Positions 1 through 5,498 of a stretch of 7,860 bases of DNA are shown here, piece by piece (position 1 is the first letter of the stretch; each line of letters begins with the position of its first letter). Both the position numbers and the translations under genes were made by a program. Source of the DNA: Deltaproteobacteria bacterium (GTDB lineage Bacteria > Bdellovibrionota_B > Oligoflexia > Oligoflexales > Bog-1112); contig JACPKR010000059.1 of the NCBI GenBank assembly GCA_016186945.1, positions 1-7,860 on the forward strand, given 5' to 3'. The notes beneath the pieces are model-generated. The model ran no database searches, was not told the DNA's origin, and saw only the letters and a program-made list of their open reading frames with translations.

Positions 1-57
1 TTGTTTGTGAACATCAATTCCCACGTTGACAGTTTTTCCTTGATAAGAGACTCTCAT
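1..57 (-). CDS. IS110-family transposase, N-terminal fragment (runs off window)
   Basis: The minus strand opens with ATG at 57 and reads 19 codons to the window edge: MRVSYQGKTVNVGIDVHKQ. The phrase GIDVHK is the signature of the N-terminal RuvC-like (DEDD) domain of IS110-family transposases, and its Asp is the first catalytic acidic residue of the family. These enzymes move IS110/IS1111 elements by a recombinase-like mechanism, guided in several members by a bridge RNA encoded beside the gene. A good ribosome binding site, AGGAG at 67-63, lies 5 nt before the ATG and fixes the start. The rest of the element lies beyond position 1. Its end must fall between 58 and the PBP start at 240, but I cannot place the exact terminus. 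The family call rests on a short stretch but a characteristic motif. Confidence 0.75.
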   Translation of the reverse strand, partial: MRVSYQGKTVNVGIDVHKQ

Positions 58-59
58 AC

Positions 60-90
60 AAACTCCTATGATGTGTTGATCTAGGAGTTT
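60..90 (-). promoter_or_regulatory. Hairpin sequestering the transposase ribosome binding site; also terminator-like on the plus strand
   Basis: AAACTCCTA (60-68) and TAGGAGTTT (82-90) form a perfect 9-bp stem with a 13-nt loop. Read on the minus strand, the 3' arm contains the whole AGGAG ribosome binding site of the transposase, so any transcript entering from the PBP side would fold with the site closed. Read on the plus strand, the same hairpin is followed by CCTTTTTT (91-98), a weak intrinsic-terminator shape that could stop antisense transcription leaving the element. Several insertion sequences (IS10, IS50) are known to use such fold-back protection; applying it here is inference. Confidence 0.6.
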
Positions 91-239
91 CCTTTTTTGT
101 GGGCCAGGTCGCTACTACTATTCAACATAGTAACTCGCCCCCCCAAACCCCCCTCTCCCTTTTTAGTTGTCATCAAGCAGTGGTCATTTATTCCGATAGC
201 AATTTAAGCAGACGCATGCAAACGCGTCCAGGAGCAGGG

Positions 240-2294
240 ATGCCTCCCTCATCGTTTCGAAAATTTCTCCGAGCTGTAATCCTTCCCCAAGGAGGAGTTT
301 TTTCATTTTTTGCCAAAGTCATCGCTTTGACCCTCTGGGCAAGTGTTGTGATCGGTCTGGTCGCAGGCGGGTTTCTCTTTAACGAATTTGCGCAACTCGA
401 AGGTGACGGGCTGGAAACCATCATCAACTGGAAAGGTTTCGACAATACGATCATCTTTGACAGAAAGGGAGGCAAACTGGCTGAAGGTTACAGTCGGCAT
501 CATGTTTACTACCCGCTCTCGAAGATTCCTGAAGATCTTCAGAAAGCTGTCGTTGCCGTGGAAGACAGGAACTTTTGGAAGCATGACGGGTGGGATCTTG
601 AGGGAATTGCTCGTGCGGCCTACATCTACTTACAAGACCCACAGGCACCCTTCAAACAAGGGGCATCGACGATTACTCAGCAACTTGTCCGTCATTTTCT
701 TCTGCACCGAGACAAAACCATTACGAGGAAGGCACAAGAGATCCTCCTCGCTCGCCAACTTGAAAAACGATTGCCCAAGCGGCGCATTCTTGAAATTTAC
801 CTCAATGCCCTTTTCCTAGGTGACGGTGCCTATGGAGTCGGCGCGGCAGCCGAAAGGTTCTTTGGAAAGTCCTTGGAAAACTGCCAGACCCACGAGCTGG
901 CACTCATAGCAGGGTTATTCCAGGCTCCCAGCGCTCTTAACCCGCACCTCTATCCCGAAAAGGCTAAAGCACGACAAGCACAGGTACTTAGAGCCATGAC
1001 TGCGATTGGCGCTCTCGCTCCTTCCCAAGCACGAACCTGGTTAGGGAAAAACCTTGAATACCAGACTTACGAACCCCTTTACGGTCAGCGTGCTCCGTAT
1101 TTCGTAGATTTTGCAATGGAGGAAGCGCGAAACATTCTCGATAAGGGGACTTTGAAAAACCAGGGATTGCGCATTATCACATCTCTTGACCCCGACTTAC
1201 AGAAGCTTGCCGAACAGGCTTCCCTGGAGCAAAACGCAAGCTTGGAAGACGCCGAAAAGCAATCTTCCCACAGACTGGAAAGCGCACTGCTTGCTCTGGA
1301 TCCTCGCACTGGTGAGATACTGGCAATGGTCGGGGGGAGAGATTATAGCGCATCGCAATTCAACCGCACTTCCCAGGCCAAACGCCAGGCAGGTTCAGCA
1401 TTCAAGCCCATCGTCTATTCGCTGGCGCTAAGCAAAGGTCATCGCTGGAGCGACCTTTTCTTCGTCTCTCCCTTGACTCTGGGACAGAGCTACCGTCCTC
1501 GCAGTAAGGTTAACGATTATATTTCGGAAACAACCCTGCTACGGGCGCTCTACCGTTCCATGAACAGCCCGACTTTGCAGCTTAGCGAGACATTAGGGAT
1601 GGGAGCGATCATCGAACACGCGAAACTTCTAGGGATCGAGTCTCCCATACGGCACGAATTCGGCTCTGTCCTCGGTGCTTCAGAAGTTTCACTGCTGGAG
1701 ATAACAAGCGTCTACGGAGTCTTTGCCAACAAAGGACTGAAGGTACCTAGCTCCTCCATTCTGGAAATCAGAGATCGAAACGACAAAATCATCTTCCATC
1801 GCTCAAAACCGAAAGCGGAGAACGTTCTCAGCCCACAGGTCGCTTTCATGATGAGCCAAGGACTGCGCCAAGTCCTGGAGCGAGGGACAGGTTCCGCAGC
1901 TAAGGAACTCGCCCCCTGGATGGCAGGAAAAACAGGGACGACCAACGACAACAAAGACAACTGGTTTATAGGCTTCAGCAGCAACCTCGTCACCGGTGTC
2001 TGGGTGGGAAACGACGACTCGCAACCCATAATAGGAAAAGCAAGTGGCGCAGACCTGGCGCTTCCCCTTTGGCAATCGTTCATGACCGAGGTTCTCCCCA
2101 TGCGTCCCTCCTCACCTTTCCGCTCACCAGGCGGATTGAAGGCTTACACCGTGGATGAACGCTTCGGTTTTCAAAATAAGGATGGCATTACGATGTGGTT
2201 TTTCGAAAACGATGAGCCTCCCAAGACATCTCCCTACGAATACGTTACGGGGACGAAGAACTTCCGGAATCCTTTCGTGGGAGTCCGAAAATGA
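240..2294 (+). CDS. Class A penicillin-binding protein (bifunctional peptidoglycan glycosyltransferase/transpeptidase, PBP1A type)
   Basis: This inner-membrane enzyme polymerises lipid II into glycan strands and cross-links their peptides in the periplasm. From the ATG at 240 it is 684 residues. A short cytoplasmic tail precedes one membrane anchor (about 22-46). The GT51 domain follows: EDRNFWKHDG with catalytic Glu108, GASTITQQ at 141-148, RKAQE at 163-167, and the KRRILEIYLNALFLG block at 180-194. The transpeptidase domain has all three motifs: SAFK with the acylated Ser386, SMN at 440-442, and KTG at 564-566. Nothing catalytic is missing. I chose ATG 240 because AGGAG at 230-234 sits 5 nt before it. 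The frame is open back to a GTG at 99, but that would add an unlikely 47-residue head encoded partly by a C-rich tract and lies by the IS110 end. The stop overlaps the first tandem repeat unit. The downstream lipoprotein is its likely activator. The choice among PBP1A/1B/1C subfamilies is less certain than the class. Confidence 0.95.
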   Translation: MPPSSFRKFLRAVILPQGGVFSFFAKVIALTLWASVVIGLVAGGFLFNEFAQLEGDGLETIINWKGFDNTIIFDRKGGKLAEGYSRHHVYYPLSKIPEDLQKAVVAVEDRNFWKHDGWDLEGIARAAYIYLQDPQAPFKQGASTITQQLVRHFLLHRDKTITRKAQEILLARQLEKRLPKRRILEIYLNALFLGDGAYGVGAAAERFFGKSLENCQTHELALIAGLFQAPSALNPHLYPEKAKARQAQVLRAMTAIGALAPSQARTWLGKNLEYQTYEPLYGQRAPYFVDFAMEEARNILDKGTLKNQGLRIITSLDPDLQKLAEQASLEQNASLEDAEKQSSHRLESALLALDPRTGEILAMVGGRDYSASQFNRTSQAKRQAGSAFKPIVYSLALSKGHRWSDLFFVSPLTLGQSYRPRSKVNDYISETTLLRALYRSMNSPTLQLSETLGMGAIIEHAKLLGIESPIRHEFGSVLGASEVSLLEITSVYGVFANKGLKVPSSSILEIRDRNDKIIFHRSKPKAENVLSPQVAFMMSQGLRQVLERGTGSAAKELAPWMAGKTGTTNDNKDNWFIGFSSNLVTGVWVGNDDSQPIIGKASGADLALPLWQSFMTEVLPMRPSSPFRSPGGLKAYTVDERFGFQNKDGITMWFFENDEPPKTSPYEYVTGTKNFRNPFVGVRK

Positions 2295-2440
2295 CTATAG
2301 TGCTCAAAACAATCAATTGGGGGACAAACTTTTACAAGTCTGTCATCCCGCGGCTTGACCGCGGGATCCAACTTATTCGAGGAAGGCTGCCGTTGGATCC
2401 CGCGGTCAAGCCGCGGGATGACAGGGGAGGGGAACTTTAA
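2291..2440 (+). repeat. Repeat unit copy 1 (complete, 150 bp)
   Basis: It begins with ATGACTATAG, whose ATGA overlaps the PBP stop codon TGA (2292-2294). The perfect inverted repeat has 33-bp arms at 2340-2372 and 2392-2424 around a 19-nt loop. Each arm contains its own smaller palindrome, CCCGCGG-cttga-CCGCGGG, so a cruciform with sub-hairpins is possible. The unit is an open frame of 49 codons from the ATG at 2291 to TAA at 2438-2440. I do not annotate this as a gene because the encoded peptide is simply the palindrome read through. Confidence 0.9.
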
Positions 2441-2560
2441 ATGACTATAGTTTTCAAAACAATCAATTGGGGGACAAACTTTTACAAGTCTGTCATCCCG
2501 CGGCTTGACCGCGGGATCCAACTTATTCGAGGAAGGCTGCCGTTGGATCCCGCGGTCAAG
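2441..2560 (+). repeat. Repeat unit copy 2 (truncated: right palindrome arm cut)
   Basis: It repeats copy 1 from ATGACTATAG onward, differing at GTTTTC instead of GTGCTC near its start. The left arm (2491-2522) is complete, but only 19 nt of the right arm (2542-2560) remain. The sequence then jumps to TTGGGGGAC, internal to the next unit. A TCAA microhomology near the join (with one extra G) suggests replication slippage or recombination between units. Its ATG at 2441 reads to TGA at 2600-2602. Confidence 0.9.
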
Positions 2561-2686
2561 TTGGGGGACAAACTTTTACAAGTCTGTCATCCCGCGGCTT
2601 GACCGCGGGATCCAACTTATTCGAGGAAGGCTGCCGTTGGATCCCGCGGTCAAGCCGCGGGATGACAGTGGAGGGGAACTTTTTTT
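2561..2686 (+). repeat. Repeat unit copy 3 (lacks first 26 bp; palindrome complete)
   Basis: Offset by 244 bp from copy 1, it carries the full palindrome with arms at 2584-2616 and 2636-2668. The frame used by the open units in copies 1 and 2 runs here without a stop straight into the lipoprotein coding sequence at 2694 (…DDSGGELFFKK-MSSPQ). The unit ends in GGAACTTTTTTTC, giving a U-run about 13 nt after the stem. That is too distant for a standard terminator. Confidence 0.9.
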
Positions 2687-2693
2687 CAAAAAA

Positions 2694-4211
2694 ATGTCCT
2701 CTCCACAAATTCTTTTTCCCAAATACTATAGATGTCTCGCGATTAGCTTTTTAATAGTGCTGCTCTTCTCGTGTACCACTCCGAAACACTCGGTTACGTG
2801 GAAAGAACTCGACAGATTCACCGAACTCTCCGAGAACCAAAAAGCCCGACAAGAGAAAGCCAAGCATCAAAGCGAACTCTGCCAGCAGATCGTCGAGACG
2901 CTATCCCCCGCTTATGCGAAACTTAGCAAGTTCATAGTTGGTCCCGTGAACGCCCGAGATCCCCTGATCCAACTGAGCAAACTTAAAAAGAACGACTGCG
3001 TAGGAAACGATCGATGGGATGTCTTTCGACTCATCTCTCGCGGTATTAACGAACACAACACAAAAATAGGCGTCATCCTGCCATTATCGTCTACAGGAGA
3101 GATTGGGAAAACGTTGTTGCGCGGCATCAAGTCGGGGATGGAAGGAAGCGGAAGCGAGCAAGTTTTTGTTTTCAAAGATCGAGACACGACCCCCTCACTG
3201 GATTCCCTTCTAGCCCAGTTAGTATTTCGAGATAAGGTAGGACTCATCATAGGGGGGGTGAATGCTGAGGACGCCAGCCGACTTGCGGCTTGGTCGGAGG
3301 ACCTTTTATTACCTTCGCTTCTCATCGTGGAAAAAAGATCGGTGCTCTATTCCACACCTGAGCGAAGTTCACACCCCTATGTTTTTCCTATAACACTCGC
3401 TGAGTCGTCTACGGCGCGCGCGCTTGCTATGACATCGCATCAGAAACAATTGCGCCGGGTCAGTTTCCTTCGCCCACTCAGTGGAAAAGCAGACGAACTT
3501 TGCACAAAGTTCCGAAAGGAGTTGCAGAAGTTCGGGATCGAGGTCACGCATGATATTCAATATGAGGCCGGAGATTACCGTTCAATGGATAGCGCCGTCA
3601 TGACGGTGACAGGAACAGGAACGGCGGAACGAATGGCTGAATACAGGGACCTTTACGAGAAAAAATTCGAAGAGGCGAAAAAGCAGGGTTTACGCTTTTC
3701 CCCCCACTCGGTAGTTCTTCCTCCCCTCATGGACGCAGACGCTGTTTTTATCCCCGATGATTTTCGGATCGTCCGCCACTTCGTCAACCTTTTCAAATAT
3801 CACGGGATCGACAAAGTAACCATGATCGGAAACAACGAATGGCGTTCGTCCGCCCTTATTCAACCCTGGGATCCTTTTTTACACGGGTCTTTTTTCGCCG
3901 ACCATGTGGGGAGCTACGCAAAGTTGCCGGGCGGGATGCAGTACGAATTCGATAGTTCGGAGTACTTTGTGCTTCCTTCCGTTGCGGGACAAATTGATCT
4001 GCAAATGATGGGCTATCACGCAGCAAAAATAGCGTTAAGCGCGTCGCAAAACCCTCTTACCACGAAACGAGAAATCGTTAAAAAATTGAGACTCCTGCCG
4101 CAATTCTCGAAAGACAACGTCTTCGAGTGGCCCATCTATCTTTTCACCATCAAAGACCGTCGGCTGGAGTTTGCCTGGAAACTCGAACCCAAAACGGAGC
4201 CTGAGGAATGA
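2694..4211 (+). CDS. Penicillin-binding protein activator-like lipoprotein (type 1 periplasmic-binding fold, LpoA/LppC-like)
   Basis: It encodes 505 residues from ATG 2694. The N-terminus is a lipoprotein signal: basic/aromatic start, hydrophobic run 14-25, then LLFSC with Cys27 as the lipidation site, so the protein should be anchored in an outer or inner membrane facing the periplasm. A helical linker (about 33-120) precedes a type 1 periplasmic-binding (Peripla_BP_6-like) domain starting at KIGVILPLSSTGEIGKTLLR (124-143) and running to the C-terminus. Proteins of this layout activate class A PBPs, as E. coli LpoA does for PBP1A. The PBP gene directly upstream supports that role, though no partner contact can be read from sequence. 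No good ribosome binding site sits at the usual distance; GGAGGGG at 2670-2676 is 17 nt away. The frame is open upstream through repeat copy 3, so the true start is uncertain (see findings). The main alternative is an amino-acid ABC-transporter binding protein, but no permease genes are nearby. Confidence 0.8.
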   Translation: MSSPQILFPKYYRCLAISFLIVLLFSCTTPKHSVTWKELDRFTELSENQKARQEKAKHQSELCQQIVETLSPAYAKLSKFIVGPVNARDPLIQLSKLKKNDCVGNDRWDVFRLISRGINEHNTKIGVILPLSSTGEIGKTLLRGIKSGMEGSGSEQVFVFKDRDTTPSLDSLLAQLVFRDKVGLIIGGVNAEDASRLAAWSEDLLLPSLLIVEKRSVLYSTPERSSHPYVFPITLAESSTARALAMTSHQKQLRRVSFLRPLSGKADELCTKFRKELQKFGIEVTHDIQYEAGDYRSMDSAVMTVTGTGTAERMAEYRDLYEKKFEEAKKQGLRFSPHSVVLPPLMDADAVFIPDDFRIVRHFVNLFKYHGIDKVTMIGNNEWRSSALIQPWDPFLHGSFFADHVGSYAKLPGGMQYEFDSSEYFVLPSVAGQIDLQMMGYHAAKIALSASQNPLTTKREIVKKLRLLPQFSKDNVFEWPIYLFTIKDRRLEFAWKLEPKTEPEE

Positions 4212-4216
4212 ACTTC

Positions 4217-4247
4217 TTGGAGGAAACAACTGCGCAGTTTCCTCCAA
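4217..4247 (+). terminator. Hairpin at the end of the PBP-activator unit (terminator-like, no U-tract)
   Basis: Six bases after the lipoprotein stop, TTGGAGGAAAC (4217-4227) and GTTTCCTCCAA (4237-4247) pair perfectly over 11 bp with a 9-nt loop. The loop and the inner stem also form a 12-nt self-complementary word, AACTGCGCAGTT (4228-4239), an alternative fold. No T-run follows on either strand, so it may be an mRNA 3'-end stabiliser or a Rho-assisted end rather than a classic intrinsic terminator. The remaining 4248-4337 shows no gene. Confidence 0.5.
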
Positions 4248-4337
4248 ACCACCTCCTTGCCCTAGACACCACCTCAGGCCGGCCTTGCGACATGGCTATG
4301 ACAAAAGCCATTTCTTATGTATTTTGAGCTATTACTT

Positions 4338-4529
4338 TTAACTCACAAACTCATCAGCAAATTTGAGCAAATCCTCACGATAGAACCAGATATTTTCTAC
4401 TTCAGCGGTAAATCCATGGGAATTAATCCTACAAGTAAAACAATAAGTTTTACTACCATTCTCATCTAAGAAGTCTGTCTGTCTGAGCTCAAAGCTAGTG
4501 CTTCCGTCTGAACTCTTATAAATAGTCAT
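4338..4529 (-). CDS. Short WapI-like immunity protein (probably truncated)
   Basis: This 63-residue protein starts at ATG 4529, with AGGA in TAGGAAAAT just upstream. The pattern FELRQTDFLDENG, CFTCRINSHGFTAEVEN and YREDLLKFADEF resembles the first half of WapI-type immunity proteins: paired beta strands, a 'GFxA' turn, then an acidic helix ending in a 'DLxxF' motif. Those proteins neutralise a cognate toxin domain encoded immediately upstream and are usually about twice this length. Here a stop follows the helix, and I see no continuation in any frame of 4212-4337, so it is either a minimal relative or 3'-truncated. It lies 6 nt downstream of the stop of a toxin-like remnant, the classic toxin-then-immunity order. 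The family call is from pattern memory and is moderate. Confidence 0.5.
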   Translation of the reverse strand: MTIYKSSDGSTSFELRQTDFLDENGSKTYCFTCRINSHGFTAEVENIWFYREDLLKFADEFVS

Positions 4530-4535
4530 ATTTTC

Positions 4536-4763
4536 CTACTTTTTCATGAGAGCATGTTTGACTACAACCAATTCATCAGTGGGCCTCCTCGTAAAGATTA
4601 GTTCCCAGCCATCAGAAACGATTGGTTTTCCCGTATCTAGAGAGGTTTTCCATGCTCCAGATTTAACAGCTCCCTTAACACTACTCTCAAAGCTAGCTAA
4701 AATAGCGCAGGCTTCTTATAGGTCGATGATGGAGTGAGGGTTGAATGGATAAGGCTTATTTTT
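4536..4763 (-). pseudogene. Toxin-like C-terminal domain remnant
   Basis: On the minus strand one frame reads KNKPYPFNPHSIIDL from 4763, meets an in-frame TAA (4718-4716), then continues for 59 codons (4715 to the TAG at 4538-4536) as coherent protein. Recognisable parts are EACAILASFESSVKGAVKSG, then AWKTSLDTGKPIVSDGWEL, then a basic end with VVVKHALMKK. There is no start codon or ribosome binding site after the internal stop, so this is a decayed or partial gene. A compact basic C-terminal domain followed 6 nt later by a small acidic immunity-like protein is the layout of polymorphic or contact-dependent toxins. I do not recognise the toxin family. It may once have been joined to the membrane/coiled-coil frame upstream: dropping one A from the A5 run at 4763-4759 would turn SEK-stop into SENKPYPFNPHS. 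Confidence 0.45.
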
Positions 4764-5250
4764 CTGATGGGACCTCGGAGGAGTGTTGAGAACTAGGAAA
4801 GCCTAAGTACAGTGAGCTTGGCGACTGTTTGATCGCTTTTTCTATGCTTTCGGTGTCTTCAATGGGCATTGTCGCAGTTGTCGAGCTGCCTGTCCCAGAG
4901 TCAAAAAGCTCCAATATTGCTTTTCCATTTAGCTTTTGAAAAATTAAAGTATCTCCTACGGCTTTTTTTCCAAATAGATCTTTGCTGATAGCTTGTTTTA
5001 CATCTTGATAGCTTGCTACTGACCCATTTAAGGTCTTGAGTGTGGGAAGCAACACTGTCTTCCCAGCTTCTTTCTGCTGAGATAGGCTTGCTGCAAGCCT
5101 ACGCTCCTCAATGACAAGCTTCTTCTGAGCATCTACGAGTAAATCCTGCGTAGCATTGTACTCATTTTGTAACTGAGCCAGGTTTAGTTTCCACTCGCCA
5201 AATTCGACGACGAGTTTGTGAAATTTGGGTTGTTGGTAAGTATTAAAATG
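4756..5250 (-). pseudogene. Coiled-coil half of a split membrane protein gene
   Basis: An open minus-strand frame runs from just after a TAG (5253-5251) to TAA at 4758-4756, 164 codons. It reads KFHKLVVEFGEWKLNLAQLQ then NEYNATQDLLVDAQKKLVIE and ERRLAASLSQQ, a strongly heptad-like amphipathic helix (probable coiled coil). An alpha/beta-looking segment, KDLFGKKAVGDTLIFQKLNG, follows, then a Ser/Thr/Pro-rich tail ending EVPSEK. There is no ATG near the frame's beginning; the first candidate start is a GTG at 5055, which would discard the coiled coil. The frame is the -1 frame of the upstream membrane segment, and the two appear to be parts of one protein. The product is unrecognised. The Ser-rich tail could be a linker to the toxin-like remnant that follows. 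Confidence 0.5.
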
Positions 5251-5498
5251 CTAGCCCATGAAAATGCGTGAAATACCTTCCACGATGACCGGTTCTCTTT
5301 GATGGCGAAATAGCCACACCACGCTAGGAACGCCGCAATGGATAATCCTGCTAAAACGATAACAACGATTACCCAATCACCCTTCGAGCCAAAGCTTCGC
5401 AATGGCTGCGTCGCTATTCCGGCATAAATAAGTGAAATAAAGCCCGTTACACTTGGTGCTGCCAGCCCTGTTGCTTTACAAGAGTCCATTTTTTTCAA
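5184..5498 (-). CDS. Small membrane protein, N-terminal half of a split gene
   Basis: The frame encodes about 104 residues. Hydrophobic stretches include SVTGFISLIYAGIA, then DWVIVVIVLAGLSIAAFLAW and VFHAFSWASILIL, so two or three membrane segments are likely. I place the start at TTG 5498, which has AGGA six nt upstream; ATG 5489 lies three codons further in. The frame is open upstream to 5561, but that part overlaps the dehydrogenase fragment and reads as its shadow. The last residues (NFTNSSSNLASGN) lose the hydrophobic/helical character exactly after the heptamer CCCAAAT, where the -1 frame takes over as coiled coil. The protein is unrecognised; no enzymatic motif is visible. Confidence 0.45.
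   Translation of the reverse strand: MKKMDSCKATGLAAPSVTGFISLIYAGIATQPLRSFGSKGDWVIVVIVLAGLSIAAFLAWCGYFAIKENRSSWKVFHAFSWASILILTNNPNFTNSSSNLASGN
5223..5229 (-). other. Candidate -1 frameshift heptamer CCCAAAT
   Basis: On the minus strand, CCCAAAT (5229-5223) lies in the zero frame as C CCA AAT, matching the X XXY YYZ layout of -1 slippery sites. A slip moves reading from ILTNNP-NFTN into NNP-KFHKLVVEF, which opens the 150-codon coiled-coil frame. It may equally be a simple 1-nt mutation; I see no obvious stimulatory stem or internal Shine-Dalgarno. Confidence 0.3.

Larger units (their letters stand above)
2291..2686 (+). repeat. Tandem array of three palindrome-bearing repeat units filling the PBP-lipoprotein gap
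   Basis: Almost the whole space between the two genes is three head-to-tail copies of one unit: 2291-2440 (full, 150 bp), 2441-2560 (first 120 bp only) and 2561-2686 (starts at unit position 27). The full units carry a very long perfect inverted repeat. Its sequence (GTCATCCCGCGG... with the matching GGATCCCGCGGTCAAG) belongs to the palindromic elements dispersed through alphaproteobacterial genomes. The copies are identical apart from a few bases near their edges, so the amplification is recent. Transcripts through the array would form strong hairpins that could influence mRNA stability or attenuate expression of the downstream gene; that effect is inference. Confidence 0.9.

Noticed and set aside
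99-239. N-terminal extension of the PBP from a GTG at 99
   Set aside because: The 47 extra residues are encoded by the IS flank and C-rich tract, are unlike any PBP tail, and lack a ribosome binding site, whereas ATG 240 has AGGAG at the ideal distance.
388-819. Plus-strand frame inside the PBP gene
   Set aside because: It is an alternative frame of a fully motif-supported PBP and has no family features.
2234-2521. Minus-strand open frame through the repeats (DPAVKPRDD/VIPRLDRGIQ)
   Set aside because: It is the palindrome translated in reverse, antisense to the PBP end, a common false gene in alphaproteobacterial annotations.
2441-2602. 53-codon open frame starting at the ATG of repeat copy 2
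   Set aside because: It is repeat sequence read through, with no ribosome binding site and no independent protein character. It is noted only as evidence for frame preservation.
2291-2686. CRISPR-like array
   Set aside because: Units are 120-150 bp with no short repeat/unique spacer alternation; they are tandem copies of one palindromic element.
2912-3325. Minus-strand frame opposite the lipoprotein
   Set aside because: Antisense shadow of the lipoprotein gene with no ribosome binding site and no recognisable domain.
4292-4311. ATGGCT/AGCCAT hairpin as a terminator
   Set aside because: Only 6 bp with an 8-nt loop and no U-run on either strand.
4546-4737. Plus-strand 63-codon frame
   Set aside because: Antisense to the toxin-like remnant; the minus-strand reading has much better protein character and operon context.
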